NCBI GenBank assembly: GCA_942159475.1
Contig: OW804097.1
Location: 9,391,685-9,455,684 of the forward strand
Reading direction: 5' to 3'
DNA length: 64,000 nucleotides
Source: Sthenelais limicola
Taxonomy: Eukaryota > Annelida > Polychaeta > Phyllodocida > Sigalionidae
The position numbers were made by a program, and so were the translations under genes. The first letter of the stretch is position 1. Each line of letters begins with the position of its first letter. This document shows positions 1-9,289 of the stretch, piece after piece. The notes beneath the pieces are model-generated. The model was not told where the DNA came from. It did not search any database and saw nothing but the letters and a program-made list of their open reading frames with translations.

Positions 1-320
1 CAGATCAGAGATTTGTATGCCATAGTCCTGAAGGTCATATGCCATAATCTTGTGTAACCTAGTACCCCAACAACCACTTTCAAACCTCAAAATTTGTCCG
101 GGTACACAAGAATAGCCCGGGTCTCCACCCCGGACGCTCACAGCCGAGCATAGCACCAGAACTGACCATTGTAAAGAACGATCTGTGTGACTCGTTCCCC
201 GAGAACTTACCCGTCGGGCTTCCCCTAGCTTCCCGGGGCACACCTCCTGCTCCCCGCCGGCCAACTCCGCCTTCACTATATGACCAGGTATGGCGTGCAT
301 AGAACTCAACCGGGCACTTC

Positions 321-2196
321 CTACGCCTGCTTGGAAGGCCCTAGCGCGTTTTCCGCCTCCTCCTTCTCCTTCAACTTGGCCATAAACCGGACCACACCTT
401 CCATAGCTGCAAGGTGCTGAACTTGCTTCTGACACTGTCGGAACAAGTGGCCTTCTTCTCTACAAAAATAACACACAGGTGGAGGTTTATCACCCGTAGC
501 ACCACTCTTGTATGGATATTTCTTCACAAACGGTTTATTTTTATTTTCTCCATTTCCTTTATTTCTAGACTGCCAAGCTTTAAATTCGAAGAAATCAGCC
601 GAGTCAGTAGAGACACCCGTTGCTCCTGTAGCCTCTACTATAGCCAACTCCCTAGATTGTGGTTGGCCCAATCCAACTTCCATGGTCGATATTGGAACTA
701 ATCTAGTAGTTTCTTTGCAAACATCCCTGTATCTAGTGGCACTAGCACCCGCCAACACTACATTTTTAGGATTTTGTAGCGCCACATATTTCGCCATTTC
801 CGGATCCATCAAACCATCTAGGAATACTTTGATGGCCATGGAATGCAATGTCGAATCCCATTCACCAAATGCGTATAAAGCCTTTAGAGACACCAGCTGA
901 GCAAAGTTAGAAGGACTTTGATTAGCCGTTTGACGCAGAGCAAAGAATTCTCTCTGCCTGGTATCAGCCGGTTTCTCATTTTCGTACTCATAATCCATCA
1001 TATCAAATACTTCATCCAGTGTATACTTATCAGCTTTTAACACCGCTATATTTTGGCATGTGATCAGACACCGCAGCCATTAATTGCACTTTATAAGTGT
1101 CATCATCCCAATTCATGGCTCTGGCTACCGATAAGGTTGACCGATGATACTCCCGCCAATCCTTTTTACCATCCCATATCGGAAAATTCAATGGTTTGGG
1201 TTTTAATTCCGGTTTACTCATGTTACGACCAGGTTTACCATACGGTACGTTACTCTGCACCGGGTCATAAGTAGCTGCCAGGTCCATAGAGCGACGCATA
1301 TTACGCCTCGCCACTGGATTACCACTCTCGCCCGAGTTTTCATCAGTACCGACGGTATTATCCGGGGGAGCTGTCACACGACCAGAGTCAGTATCGCCCT
1401 TATTTTTATACAACACTACTTCCTTCTTCTCAGGGTCCCGTAACCCACCCCGATTAACTTCCACATTTCCACACCGGCGAGACTGACCAAATTCGGGTAA
1501 CTCACCCATGATACGGGCATAGGTATTATCGGACAACTGGGGAGGCTTCCTAAATGGAGTGCTACTATAGTTTCCCCGGCTAGCGGGTGAATCACACTCC
1601 TTAGCTCCATCCTATCTGCCTGATCTTGGATAACCTGTCGCAACTCTCTATCTTCCTCCTGCACCTTAGCTAGATCTTTTGCTGTCCTAGCAGCAGCTTC
1701 TAGCGCATCTCGCCTATGTCTAGCCGAGATAGCAACCGATTCATTCATTCCATCAATTCGTCGATGCTGCGAGCCAATAAGAGTGTCCATTTTGTCTAAA
1801 GTCATCCGCCTACCCGCTCCCCTCAACACATCATTTCTCCACATCCGAGTCAAATCCTGCTCTTCCTCATCATACCAAGCCGGTCTTGTTGGAGGTGGGG
1901 AACATGGAGGAACTATAGGTCCAGGTTGCCTCTTACGTTGACCAACCACTTTATCAAAACCAGGGCCAGGTGTTAAACCTACCCGGGAAACCTCTACCTC
2001 GCCCGGCTGTCCTATAGACTGCAGGAGGAGTTGAATGAACCATAGCAGTAGCTCCGCCCCTTTCTACAATAACCTCCGGATTATCCCTGACCTCATCACA
2101 GTCAGTCCAATCTGCCATTTGGTATCCGGATGCTAACCAATTAGGTCTACCAGTTTCGTCCTCATACTGGACCCGTCCTCTTCCTCTTCCAAACAT
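321..2196 (-). pseudogene. Retrotransposon gag (frameshifted) with CCHC zinc knuckle
   Basis: Gag packages element RNA into cytoplasmic particles. The likely start is the ATG at 2196, opening a Gly/Arg-rich N-terminus (MFGRGRGRV). A charged helical part with many Arg, Ala and Glu residues follows (about 1900-1600). Then comes a capsid-like part with an IWDGKKDWREYHR motif typical of Gypsy gags (about 1200-1130). A zinc knuckle CYFCREEGHLFRQC (CX2CX4HX4C) sits near the C-terminus, and the stop is at 321. The reading frame changes near 1955-1990, near 1540-1600 and near 1035, so four segments are needed to cover the protein. The frame breaks could be decay or consensus indels. There is no other plausible identity for a knuckle-bearing protein directly behind an LTR. 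Confidence 0.8.
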
Positions 2197-2236
2197 AAGT
2201 TTGGCGAGTCTCACCCTACTTCCAGCAAAAACTAGT

Positions 2237-2249
2237 GGTCACGGCACCA
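2237..2249 (-). other. Candidate tRNA primer-binding site
   Basis: The minus strand reads TGGTGCCGTGACC directly after the LTR. Its first 12 bases complement the 3' end expected of animal tRNA-His including CCA. Position and the TGG start match a minus-strand priming site; the tRNA identity is from memory and not checked. Confidence 0.6.
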
Positions 2250-2252
2250 AAT

Positions 2253-2677
2253 TGTAGTGAATTACCCGGCCGGTTCGTGATCGCAGTTCGAGTAACAACA
2301 CTAAAACCCAGATCTAATAGTCCTCGCTAGCAGTCTCTCGTTTATTACCAATTATAATCACACAAGTCCAGGGCACTCTAATAACACAGTATAGAGTTGC
2401 GTATACACAATGGCAACATAACCCTTTAGATAAGAAACAACCCGATTCTACTGGGTGTTTAAATATGAGAACAAGTGCAAACAAATGAGATCAATACTGT
2501 AAAATACCATAAACAAGAGCCTCACAGGCACACAGCGCCACCTGTTACATAAATGCAATAATCCAATACCTTCCGGACAAGTCCGGCTATTACCCGGCTG
2601 TGTCAGCTGATACCCGGGTCATATTTGGAACATGCCCGGGCAGCACTGCAGCGAGCGGACAAGCCTAACTCACCACA
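2253..2677 (-). repeat. 5' long terminal repeat of the minus-strand element
   Basis: On the minus strand the segment begins TGTGGTGAG and ends CACTACA, giving the TG...CA ends and short inverted ends of an LTR. It ends three bases before the primer-binding-site-like sequence, which fixes its inner edge. The outer edge at 2677 is inferred from the CACCACA inverted end. A second LTR copy for comparison lies outside the window. Confidence 0.65.
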
Positions 2678-3034
2678 TATACATATATCCTGATTAACTA
2701 ATTTTCTTACTAATAAATCGTATCCATTGGTAGTTCCAAAAAGTAGTTCTTGTCACACCGGGAAACCGTTGTTCATGGACCTACTTAATACATTTTCCAA
2801 CAGACATAATGATTTGTATTTTTCATGTGTGGTTCCACAAGAAAAATATCAAATATCTGTTATTTAACGGATGTTTATTTTAGGAGATTGACACAAATGT
2901 TACTGCAGATATGAAAAACAACTTTACCAGTACTTGAACTTTTTGATTGACCTGGGTCCAAAGTCCTCACATGAACACATACAGAAAATACAGAATAGAG
3001 CTTTCAAAATAATTTATAAAACCAAAATAAGGTA
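2678..3034. other. Unrecognised spacer
   Basis: AT-rich DNA between the LTR and the first MITE. I see no gene, RNA or clear repeat. Confidence 0.5.
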
Positions 3035-3432
3035 TGTGATTCGTTTTAGGAAAATGAGTCATAAGTCGCAAAATATGGATTTTGAGATATCACCATATTT
3101 GAAAAGAGGAGATCAAGGTGATTCCAATGATAGTAAACATTAGGACACCCGATAAGTATTTTTATATTTTAAGTTTGATATTTCTATTTTCGAAAGAAAA
3201 AGTTTGCATTGTTTCTTACATAATTATCAGTAAAGTAATTCAATATACTCCATACGAAGGCCTTCAAAATGCAAGGACAATGTCCTGAAATTTGTTACAT
3301 GGATTTATATGACCACAAGTGCTAAACCCTCTAAAACTATCAGAACATTTCAATAAAGACATCTTGTGTATAAAACACTTTGAAAAATATCAATTTGGCG
3401 ACTTGTGACTCATTTTCCTGGAACACATCACA
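3035..3432. mobile_element. MITE family A, copy 1
   Basis: This roughly 400-bp element has inverted ends. The left end reads TGTGATTCGTTTTAGGAAAA and the right end is its near complement (TTTTCCTGGAACACATCACA). Behind the outer ends both sides share ATGAGTCATAAGTCGCAAAA. The interior has no coding capacity. Further copies lie at 33490 (partial), 35064 (reversed), 51651, 54069 and 58902, which shows it is a mobile non-autonomous DNA element. I could not fix a convincing target duplication, so the superfamily is open. Confidence 0.8.
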
Positions 3433-4062
3433 CATTTGATCTATATCTATAAAGAATCGTTACTTTAAGAAGGCTTGGCTGACTCGAATTTAGCTCAAGG
3501 GGCGTATGCAAACATAGAACTTGCTACTTCTATTATGCAATGGATTATTAGTGTAAATATATACTGGATCTATCCGGAGGTAACCGGATCTCACCAAAGC
3601 TCACGGGCAAATACCATGCTATTCTGCCTGGTGCTGTTTTTAGGGTGGGTTTAAAGTCTATCTAGGTGCATGACTATATACTGTAACTAAAAATGAGAGC
3701 AAATAACATCGACGTTATGCTAAAATTTCCCCCCAAGAAAGTGAAGTAAGGAGTGAAAGGCAGGCTTGGGACATTAAAGTTTTATTTATAAAAGTTTGAA
3801 GTATATAGATTTTATTAAAGTTTTTGTGATATAAATATAACAATTTTTATTAAAAGTTGAATAATTGATATAAAATTGTTGATAAAATTGTAGATTTTTG
3901 AGAGATTGAATAAATGTAACGTAAATAAGATGATGAGATATATTAAGTGTGGGTGGGTGGGAGAAATTTGGTTAGTTTTTGGTTGGTTGAATGCTGGGAG
4001 CGAAGTGACTAGGGAGTGAGGGTCGGTGGTCGAGCACCGATAGGATGAGTTAAAAACAGGAA
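3433..4062. other. Unrecognised AT-rich spacer
   Basis: No gene recognised. The interval includes a run of AT-rich sequence with TTTTATTAAA-like words around 3780-3900. The minus-strand open frame here has a low-complexity Ile/Leu/Phe-rich translation and is not convincing as a gene. Confidence 0.4.
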
Positions 4063-4332
4063 TATTGAAGATCTCCAAAGCTAAATAATATCTTTCAAAA
4101 TATGTTGATACCCTGGCCAAGGCCAAGGTCAGCGAACGGACTACATTTAAGTGACTTCTATCAGTCATGCTATATCTCCAGAATGGCAAACCCTACCTAT
4201 TTTCCACTTATACCCACATCTTCCAGACATATTGTTCTATGTATGAACATGATTTCAAACATTTGGTACAATTCCTTATTTTGAAAATTGACTGATCATT
4301 ATTTTTAGTCATTTTTTGTGTCTCTACGACGC
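4063..4332 (+). repeat. Left inverted arm of the 10-kb TCTCTAC-box block
   Basis: Around 4066-4148 the sequence contains GAAGATCTC followed by GTCAGCGAACGGACTACATT. The same words occur in reverse complement at 14330-14450. The arm ends with TGTCTCTACGACGC at 4319-4332, whose exact 14-bp reverse complement is at 14160-14173. Distances between the two landmarks are alike on both sides (about 170 and 160 bp). In one frame both arms can be read as a decayed peptide containing EDL and GQRTDYI, so the arm may derive from a coding sequence. Whether these are true transposon termini is an inference. Confidence 0.5.
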
Positions 4333-4912
4333 ATTTTTTCTCTAAGATGAAATCATATTAAAAAAAAAAAAATATAGAAATTTCAAAAGCTGGGACATAT
4401 CCTCAATATCTATCCTACCATGTCATCAAAACAAAATACGTATATTCCTAAAACAAAACATATGGTTGTCCTTTCTTCTCATCAAGGAAGCACAAAACAT
4501 GACTTTGGCTAATCCTGTCATGTCCCTACAACGCTTTTAAAAACGTCCGCATTTTGAGGCAAATAAGCCAAAATTTTAGAAAATAACATTTTTATAATCT
4601 ATAAATAAATGATGGTCCTACCAAAAAATATTGGATTTTTTTATACATTTTTTGTTTTTATTTGTCTTCAAATTAAAATTGTCTCTACAACGCATTTTTA
4701 TTTTGTTCTTCCATTTGCATGTAATAGCATTCTGTCTGCTTGACTCAAGTTATGCTATCCAATATAAGAAGGTTCAAGCCTTTTCTTGATAAAAAATCAA
4801 ATATAAACACTTAAAAATAGGCAACATTGATATTCAATTTGTTCGGTATTTGTCTCTACGATGGGGGCATCGTAGAGACATTTGTCTCTACGATGGGGGC
4901 GTCGTAGAGACA
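4319..4912 (+). repeat. Dispersed TCTCTAC boxes ending in two adjacent perfect hairpins
   Basis: Boxes of the form TGTCTCTACRACGC occur at 4319, 4521 (TGTCCCTAC variant) and 4680. At 4851-4880 and 4883-4912 two 30-bp palindromes follow each other, each made of TGTCTCTACGATG, a G-rich loop and the complementary CRTCGTAGAGACA. The same box is the most constant part of the satellite at 9.3-13.5 kb. Spacing between the single boxes is about 160-200 bp. Confidence 0.75.
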
Positions 4913-5349
4913 CAAATTAGCCATTAAGACAATTATGTGATCGAATATTGTTGATTTTGATGTATTGAAGGTCTTAGATAGGTTTTATGGGTATATGGGG
5001 TGAGGAACAGCAAGGGGGGGGGGTGATTGGGTCTTTTTCTAAAGAACAAAAAATATTTGTTTTTCATTTCTTTTACTGTTCGTTTCTCCCATTTCTGTCC
5101 TCTCTCGTCCTTTTGACTTATAATATATATTATGTCTCTCATTCGTAGACCATCTCCCTCTTCATCTCCCCCTCCCCCCGCCCCCCTCCCCCCTCCCCCC
5201 CTCTACACACAGCAAAACCTATATATCATAGACATTTTAGAGATGAGCTAGTCTTTGGATACAGAGGAATCCCAAGTATCAGTAATATATATGTTAGTTT
5301 CATCTACACTCAGTTGAAGTTTAAAAGGTTTATAGCTTATTTTATGAAT

Positions 5350-6376
5350 TAGACATCTTCTCACTATGAAAGCAGCCCTCCTTGTGTATAAAAGTAAAAT
5401 CCTTCCCTTTTTTGATTATGGAGACATGCTATACCATAATACCCATCAGAACAACCTTAATAAACTGCAAAAAATCCAAAACAAAGCACTCAGAGCAATA
5501 CTAAAAGCTGAGCCTTTATACCCGACTTCTGAGCTACATAAAGACCTAAAAATCCCCCTGTTATATAATAGACGAGAAAGTCATCTCAGAATCATTGGTT
5601 TTATTAGATCAACCTCCAATAAATACAGAACTCAAAACACTCAAAATCCAACTAGAGCAAATGAAGCCCCCCTTCTTTCCACCTTTTTCTACAAAAGCAA
5701 ATGTGGTGAAAATGCGATAATTAATAAAGTTGCCAAATCATGGAACCAACTTGCTCCTAAAACCAGAAATATTGGCAATATTGAAACGTTTAAATCTCTC
5801 CAGAAAAGATGGCTTAATCAAACTCTTCTATAATTCCTTTCTGCATCCTCCTACCTACTTCTTATTGCAATTAATTATTCAGTACAGCTACAGGTCACTC
5901 TCATAAGTTAGAGGTTTACCTGGATAGTGTTGAAACTCTATATATACCAACAATACACTGCTAACCTCTCTACCATATAAAAACTAGACCTTCTCACACA
6001 TAATCCTACAACATTATGTGATTCGAAGCTATTTTTCCATATCTTTTCAGTCTAACATTGATTCTCCCAATGGTACGGTCCAAACAAGTGTTAACCCACC
6101 TTACAAATTATTATTATGACACCATGAGACGATATTAAGCCTTTGCTATCATGTTAAATCTTTGTAACATAGAAATCGTCAATAGTACGGTACAAACAAA
6201 TATGAAGTCTCTCTCACAGTAAGAGGTTATCTTCGACCTTGTCTTTTACCTTTTGCTTACTTGTTATCCTATGTATATAATCATTCTTTAACCCAAGCTG
6301 GGTTCCGCCGGGATATCCTACTCCTCTTGGAGGTGATGTACCCAGTGAAAATAAAATCTTAAAAAAAAAAAAAAAA
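5350..6376 (+). mobile_element. 5'-truncated LINE with 3' UTR and poly(A) tail
   Basis: The segment starts inside the C-terminal part of a LINE reverse transcriptase ORF, stops at 5833, and continues through a 3' UTR of about 0.5 kb. It finishes with short inverted words, AAAATAAAATCTT and a run of at least 16 A (to 6376). Loss of the 5' part and a poly(A) end are the signature of target-primed reverse transcription. The exact 5' junction and the target duplication were not resolved. Confidence 0.8.
5366..5833 (+). pseudogene. LINE ORF2 C-terminal fragment (after the RT palm)
   Basis: The 155-residue translation reads like the tail of Jockey/CR1-type LINE ORF2 proteins. It has an ILPFFDYGDMLY segment (compare the family pattern LILPHFDYCD), then LQKIQNKALRAIL, and near the end KSWNQLAP followed by a final helix. 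The RT catalytic palm with its DD motif lies upstream and is missing, so this piece cannot act alone. The frame is open to its natural stop, which suggests a fairly young insertion. Confidence 0.8.
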
Positions 6377-6504
6377 TGTTGTCTCCTACTGCACAAATCA
6401 ATGCAGAACTGCCAGCTGATTGTGTAGTTTTGCAGTTTCGGAAATAAAATAAAAATTGGTTCTATTTTGTGAGAAAAACAATCTTTTATCATTATTTACT
6501 CTTT

Positions 6505-6715
6505 CTAACAGAGAGTCTTCCCTCTCATCCTTCTTCCTCTGCTCGTCCTCCCTCCTCTCTTCTACTCCTCCCTCTCGTCCTTCACTCTCTCCTCCCTCTC
6601 CTCCCTCTCCTCCGCCTCCCTCTCTTCCTCCTCCCCCCTCTCCTCATCCTTCCTCTCCTCCAACTCCCTCTCCTCCATCCTCATACTCGTCTTCCTCCTC
6701 CTCCTCTACCACCTC
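6505..6715. repeat. CT-rich low-complexity tract
   Basis: Almost pure pyrimidine on the plus strand (CCTCCCTCT-type words). Open frames across it encode only Ser/Pro/Leu runs and are composition artefacts. Confidence 0.85.
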
Positions 6716-6910
6716 AGCAATTGCCACTGAGAAATCAGTTGCATTGAAATTAATGCATCTTAACAAATAACTAAATTGAAAACTAAGTGGCCTCAAAATT
6801 TCACTTAAATTAAGATGGGTTCTTGGTTTTCTTTACAAAACAATAATTCATTCCTCTTTGCATAGGTTGATAATATATTTTGCTTTTGGACTTTAATTTT
6901 TAGACATGAT

Positions 6911-9242
6911 AGTGTCACACAGGGCGGGGGTTACACATGGTAGTGTTACACAAGATGGTGTTACATATGGTGGCGTAACAGATGGGGGTGTTACACTTGG
7001 TAGATTTTGCACATGGTGGTGTTACCCATGGTGATGTTCCATATGGCGATGTTACACATTGTGGTGTTCCATATGTTGGTGTCACATATATAATGGGAGT
7101 CACATGGTGGAGTTACACATGGCAGTGTTACACATGGTGGTGTTACACATGGTGGTGTTACACATGGTGGTGTTACACATGGTGGTGTTACACATGGTGG
7201 TGTTACACATGGTGGTGGTACACATGGTGGTGTTACACATGGTGGTGTTACACATGGTGGTGTTACACATGGTGGTGTTATACATTGGGGTGTTACACAT
7301 GGTGGTGTTACACATGGTGGTGTTACACATGGTGGTGTTACACATGGTGGTGTTACACATGGTGGTGTTACACATGGTGGTGTTACACATGGTGGTGTTA
7401 CACATGGTGGTGTTACACATGGCAGTGTTACACATGGTGGTGTTACACATGGTGGTGTTACACATGGTGGTGTTACACATGGTGGTGTTACACATGGTGG
7501 TGTTACACATGGTGGTGTTACACATGGTGGTGTTACACATGGTGGTGTTACACATGGTGGTGTTACACATTGGGGTGTTACACATGGTGGTGTTACACAT
7601 GGTGGTGTTACACATGGTGGTGTTACACATGGTGGTGTTACACATGGTGGTGTTACACATGGTGGTGTTACACATGGTGGTGTTACACATGGTGGTGTTA
7701 CACATGGTGGTGTTACACATGGTGGTGTTACACATGGTGGTGTTACACATGGTGGTGTTACACATGGTGGTGTTACACATGGTGGTGTTACACATGGTGG
7801 TGTTACACATGGTGGTGTTACACATGGTGGTGTTACACATTGGGGTGTTACACATGGTGGTGTTACACATGGTGGTGTTACACATGGTGGTGTTACACAT
7901 GGTGGTGTTACACATGGTGGTGTTATACATTGGGGTGTTACACATGGTGGTGTTACACATGGTGGTGTTACACATGGTAGTGTTACACAGGGCGGGGGTT
8001 ACACATGGAAGTGTTACACATGGTAGTCTTACACAGGGTGGGGGTTACACATGGTAGTCTTACACATGGTAGTCTTACACATGCTGGTGTAACATATGGT
8101 GGTGTTACACATTGTAGTTCTACACTTGGTGGTGTCACACATTGTAGTTCTACACATGGTGGAGTTACGCATGGCAGTGTTACACAATGTGTTACACATG
8201 ATAGTGTTACACATGTTAGTGTACCACATGGTGGTGTTACATATGTGGGTCTTACACAGTGAAGTGTTACACATTGTAGTGTTACACATGGTGGTGTAAC
8301 ACATTGCAGTGTTACACATGGTGGTGTAACACATTGCAGTGATACACATGGTGGTGTTACATATGTTGTTGTTACATATGTGGGTCTTACACAGCAAAGT
8401 TTTACACATTGTAGTGTTACACTTGGTGGTGTTACACATCGCAGTGATACACATTGAAGTGTTACACATTGTAGTGTTACACATTCTAGTGTTACATATA
8501 GATGTGTTACACATGGCAGTGTTACACATGGCAGTGTTACACTTGGTGGTGTTACACATTGCAGTGATACACATTTTTTTTTTTTAAAGATTTTATTTAA
8601 TCTTGGGTTGCCGACTCCCCTTTTCGGGGTTAGTTCTGTCGGTCCAAGATGTATTAAACATATTTTACATACACATTGTAGTGTTACACATTGTAGTGTT
8701 ACATATTGCTGTGTTACACATGGCAGTGTTACACTTGGCAGTGTTACACATGGTAGTATTACATATGGTGGTGTTACACATGGTAGTGCTATACATGGCA
8801 GTGATACACATTGAAGTGTTACACATTGTAGTGTTACATATGGCTGTGTTACACATGGCAGTGTTACACTTGGCAGTGTTACACATGGTAGTGTTACACA
8901 TGGTAGTGTTACATATGGAGGTGTTACACATGGTAGTGCTACACATGGCAGTTTTACAGCAGGGAGTGATACATATGATAGTGTTACGCATGGTGGTGTT
9001 ACGCATGGTGGTGTTACACATGGTGGTGTTACACATGGCAGTGATACACATGGCAGTGTAACACATGGTGGTGTTACACATGGTAGTGCTACACATGGCA
9101 GTGTTACACATGGTGGTGTTACACATGGTGGTGTTACACAGGGAGGTGTTACACATGGTAGTGACACACATGGCAGTGTAACACATGGCAGTGTTACACA
9201 TGGTAGTGTTACACATGGTGGTGTTACACAGGGAGGTGTTAT
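6911..9242. repeat. 15-bp minisatellite GGTGGTGTTACACAT, about 2.3 kb
   Basis: About 150 head-to-tail copies of a 15-bp unit. From about 7107 to 7985 nearly every unit is identical; on both sides the units are diverged (GGCAGTG, TGGGGTG and ATATGG variants). Because 15 is a multiple of three and the unit lacks stops in several frames, both strands show open frames of 200-400 codons with repeated WWCYT or TTMCN peptides. These are artefacts of the repeat and not genes. Rare variants recur at multiples of 15 (TGGGGTG at 7286, 7571, 7841 and 7931), so blocks of 18-20 units were probably duplicated. A short LINE 3' end interrupts the array at 8571-8668. Confidence 0.95.
8571..8668 (-). mobile_element. 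LINE 3' end inserted in the minisatellite
   Basis: On the minus strand: a hairpin with stem CCGAC/GTCGG and inner stem CCCC/GGGG, then TTAAATAAAATCTTT and a poly(A) run. The same hairpin and A-rich end occur on the plus strand at 49250-49340, so this is the 3' tip of a LINE family. It is flanked on both sides by minisatellite units, so it arrived after the array existed. Confidence 0.8.
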
Positions 9243-9289
9243 TCCCTTTATGTGGAGCAATGTGCAGGCTGAGGATTAGTTAATTTCAA

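Larger units (their letters stand above)
1..2677 (-). mobile_element. Ty3/Gypsy-like LTR retrotransposon, 5' portion; continues past the left edge
   Basis: Read on the minus strand, the order is LTR (2677-2253), a primer-binding-site-like sequence, then a long gag region ending in a CCHC zinc knuckle near 400-440. This is the start of an LTR retrotransposon. Positions 1-320, downstream of gag, are GC-richer than the rest of the window and should be the beginning of pol, but I recognise no protease or RT motif there. The 3' LTR would lie outside the window. The gag is broken by several frameshifts, so this copy is probably dead unless the shifts are sequencing errors. The Ty3/Gypsy assignment rests on the gag plus CCHC pattern and is an inference, because RT is not visible. 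Confidence 0.75.

Noticed and set aside
6456..6770. Ser/Pro-rich frames of 90-100 codons
   Set aside because: Encoded by a CT-rich low-complexity tract.
6982..8057. Open frames of 332 codons with WWCYT or MVVLH peptide repeats
   Set aside because: They are translations of a stop-free 15-bp repeat; the opposite strand is open too.
6911..9242. CRISPR-like array
   Set aside because: Units are contiguous 15-mers without spacers; 357-bp and 30-bp arrays also lack spacers, and the DNA is animal.
7983..9260. 425-codon minus-strand frame with CVTPPCVTLP repeats
   Set aside because: Same minisatellite; it even runs through the inserted LINE tip. No start context or domain.
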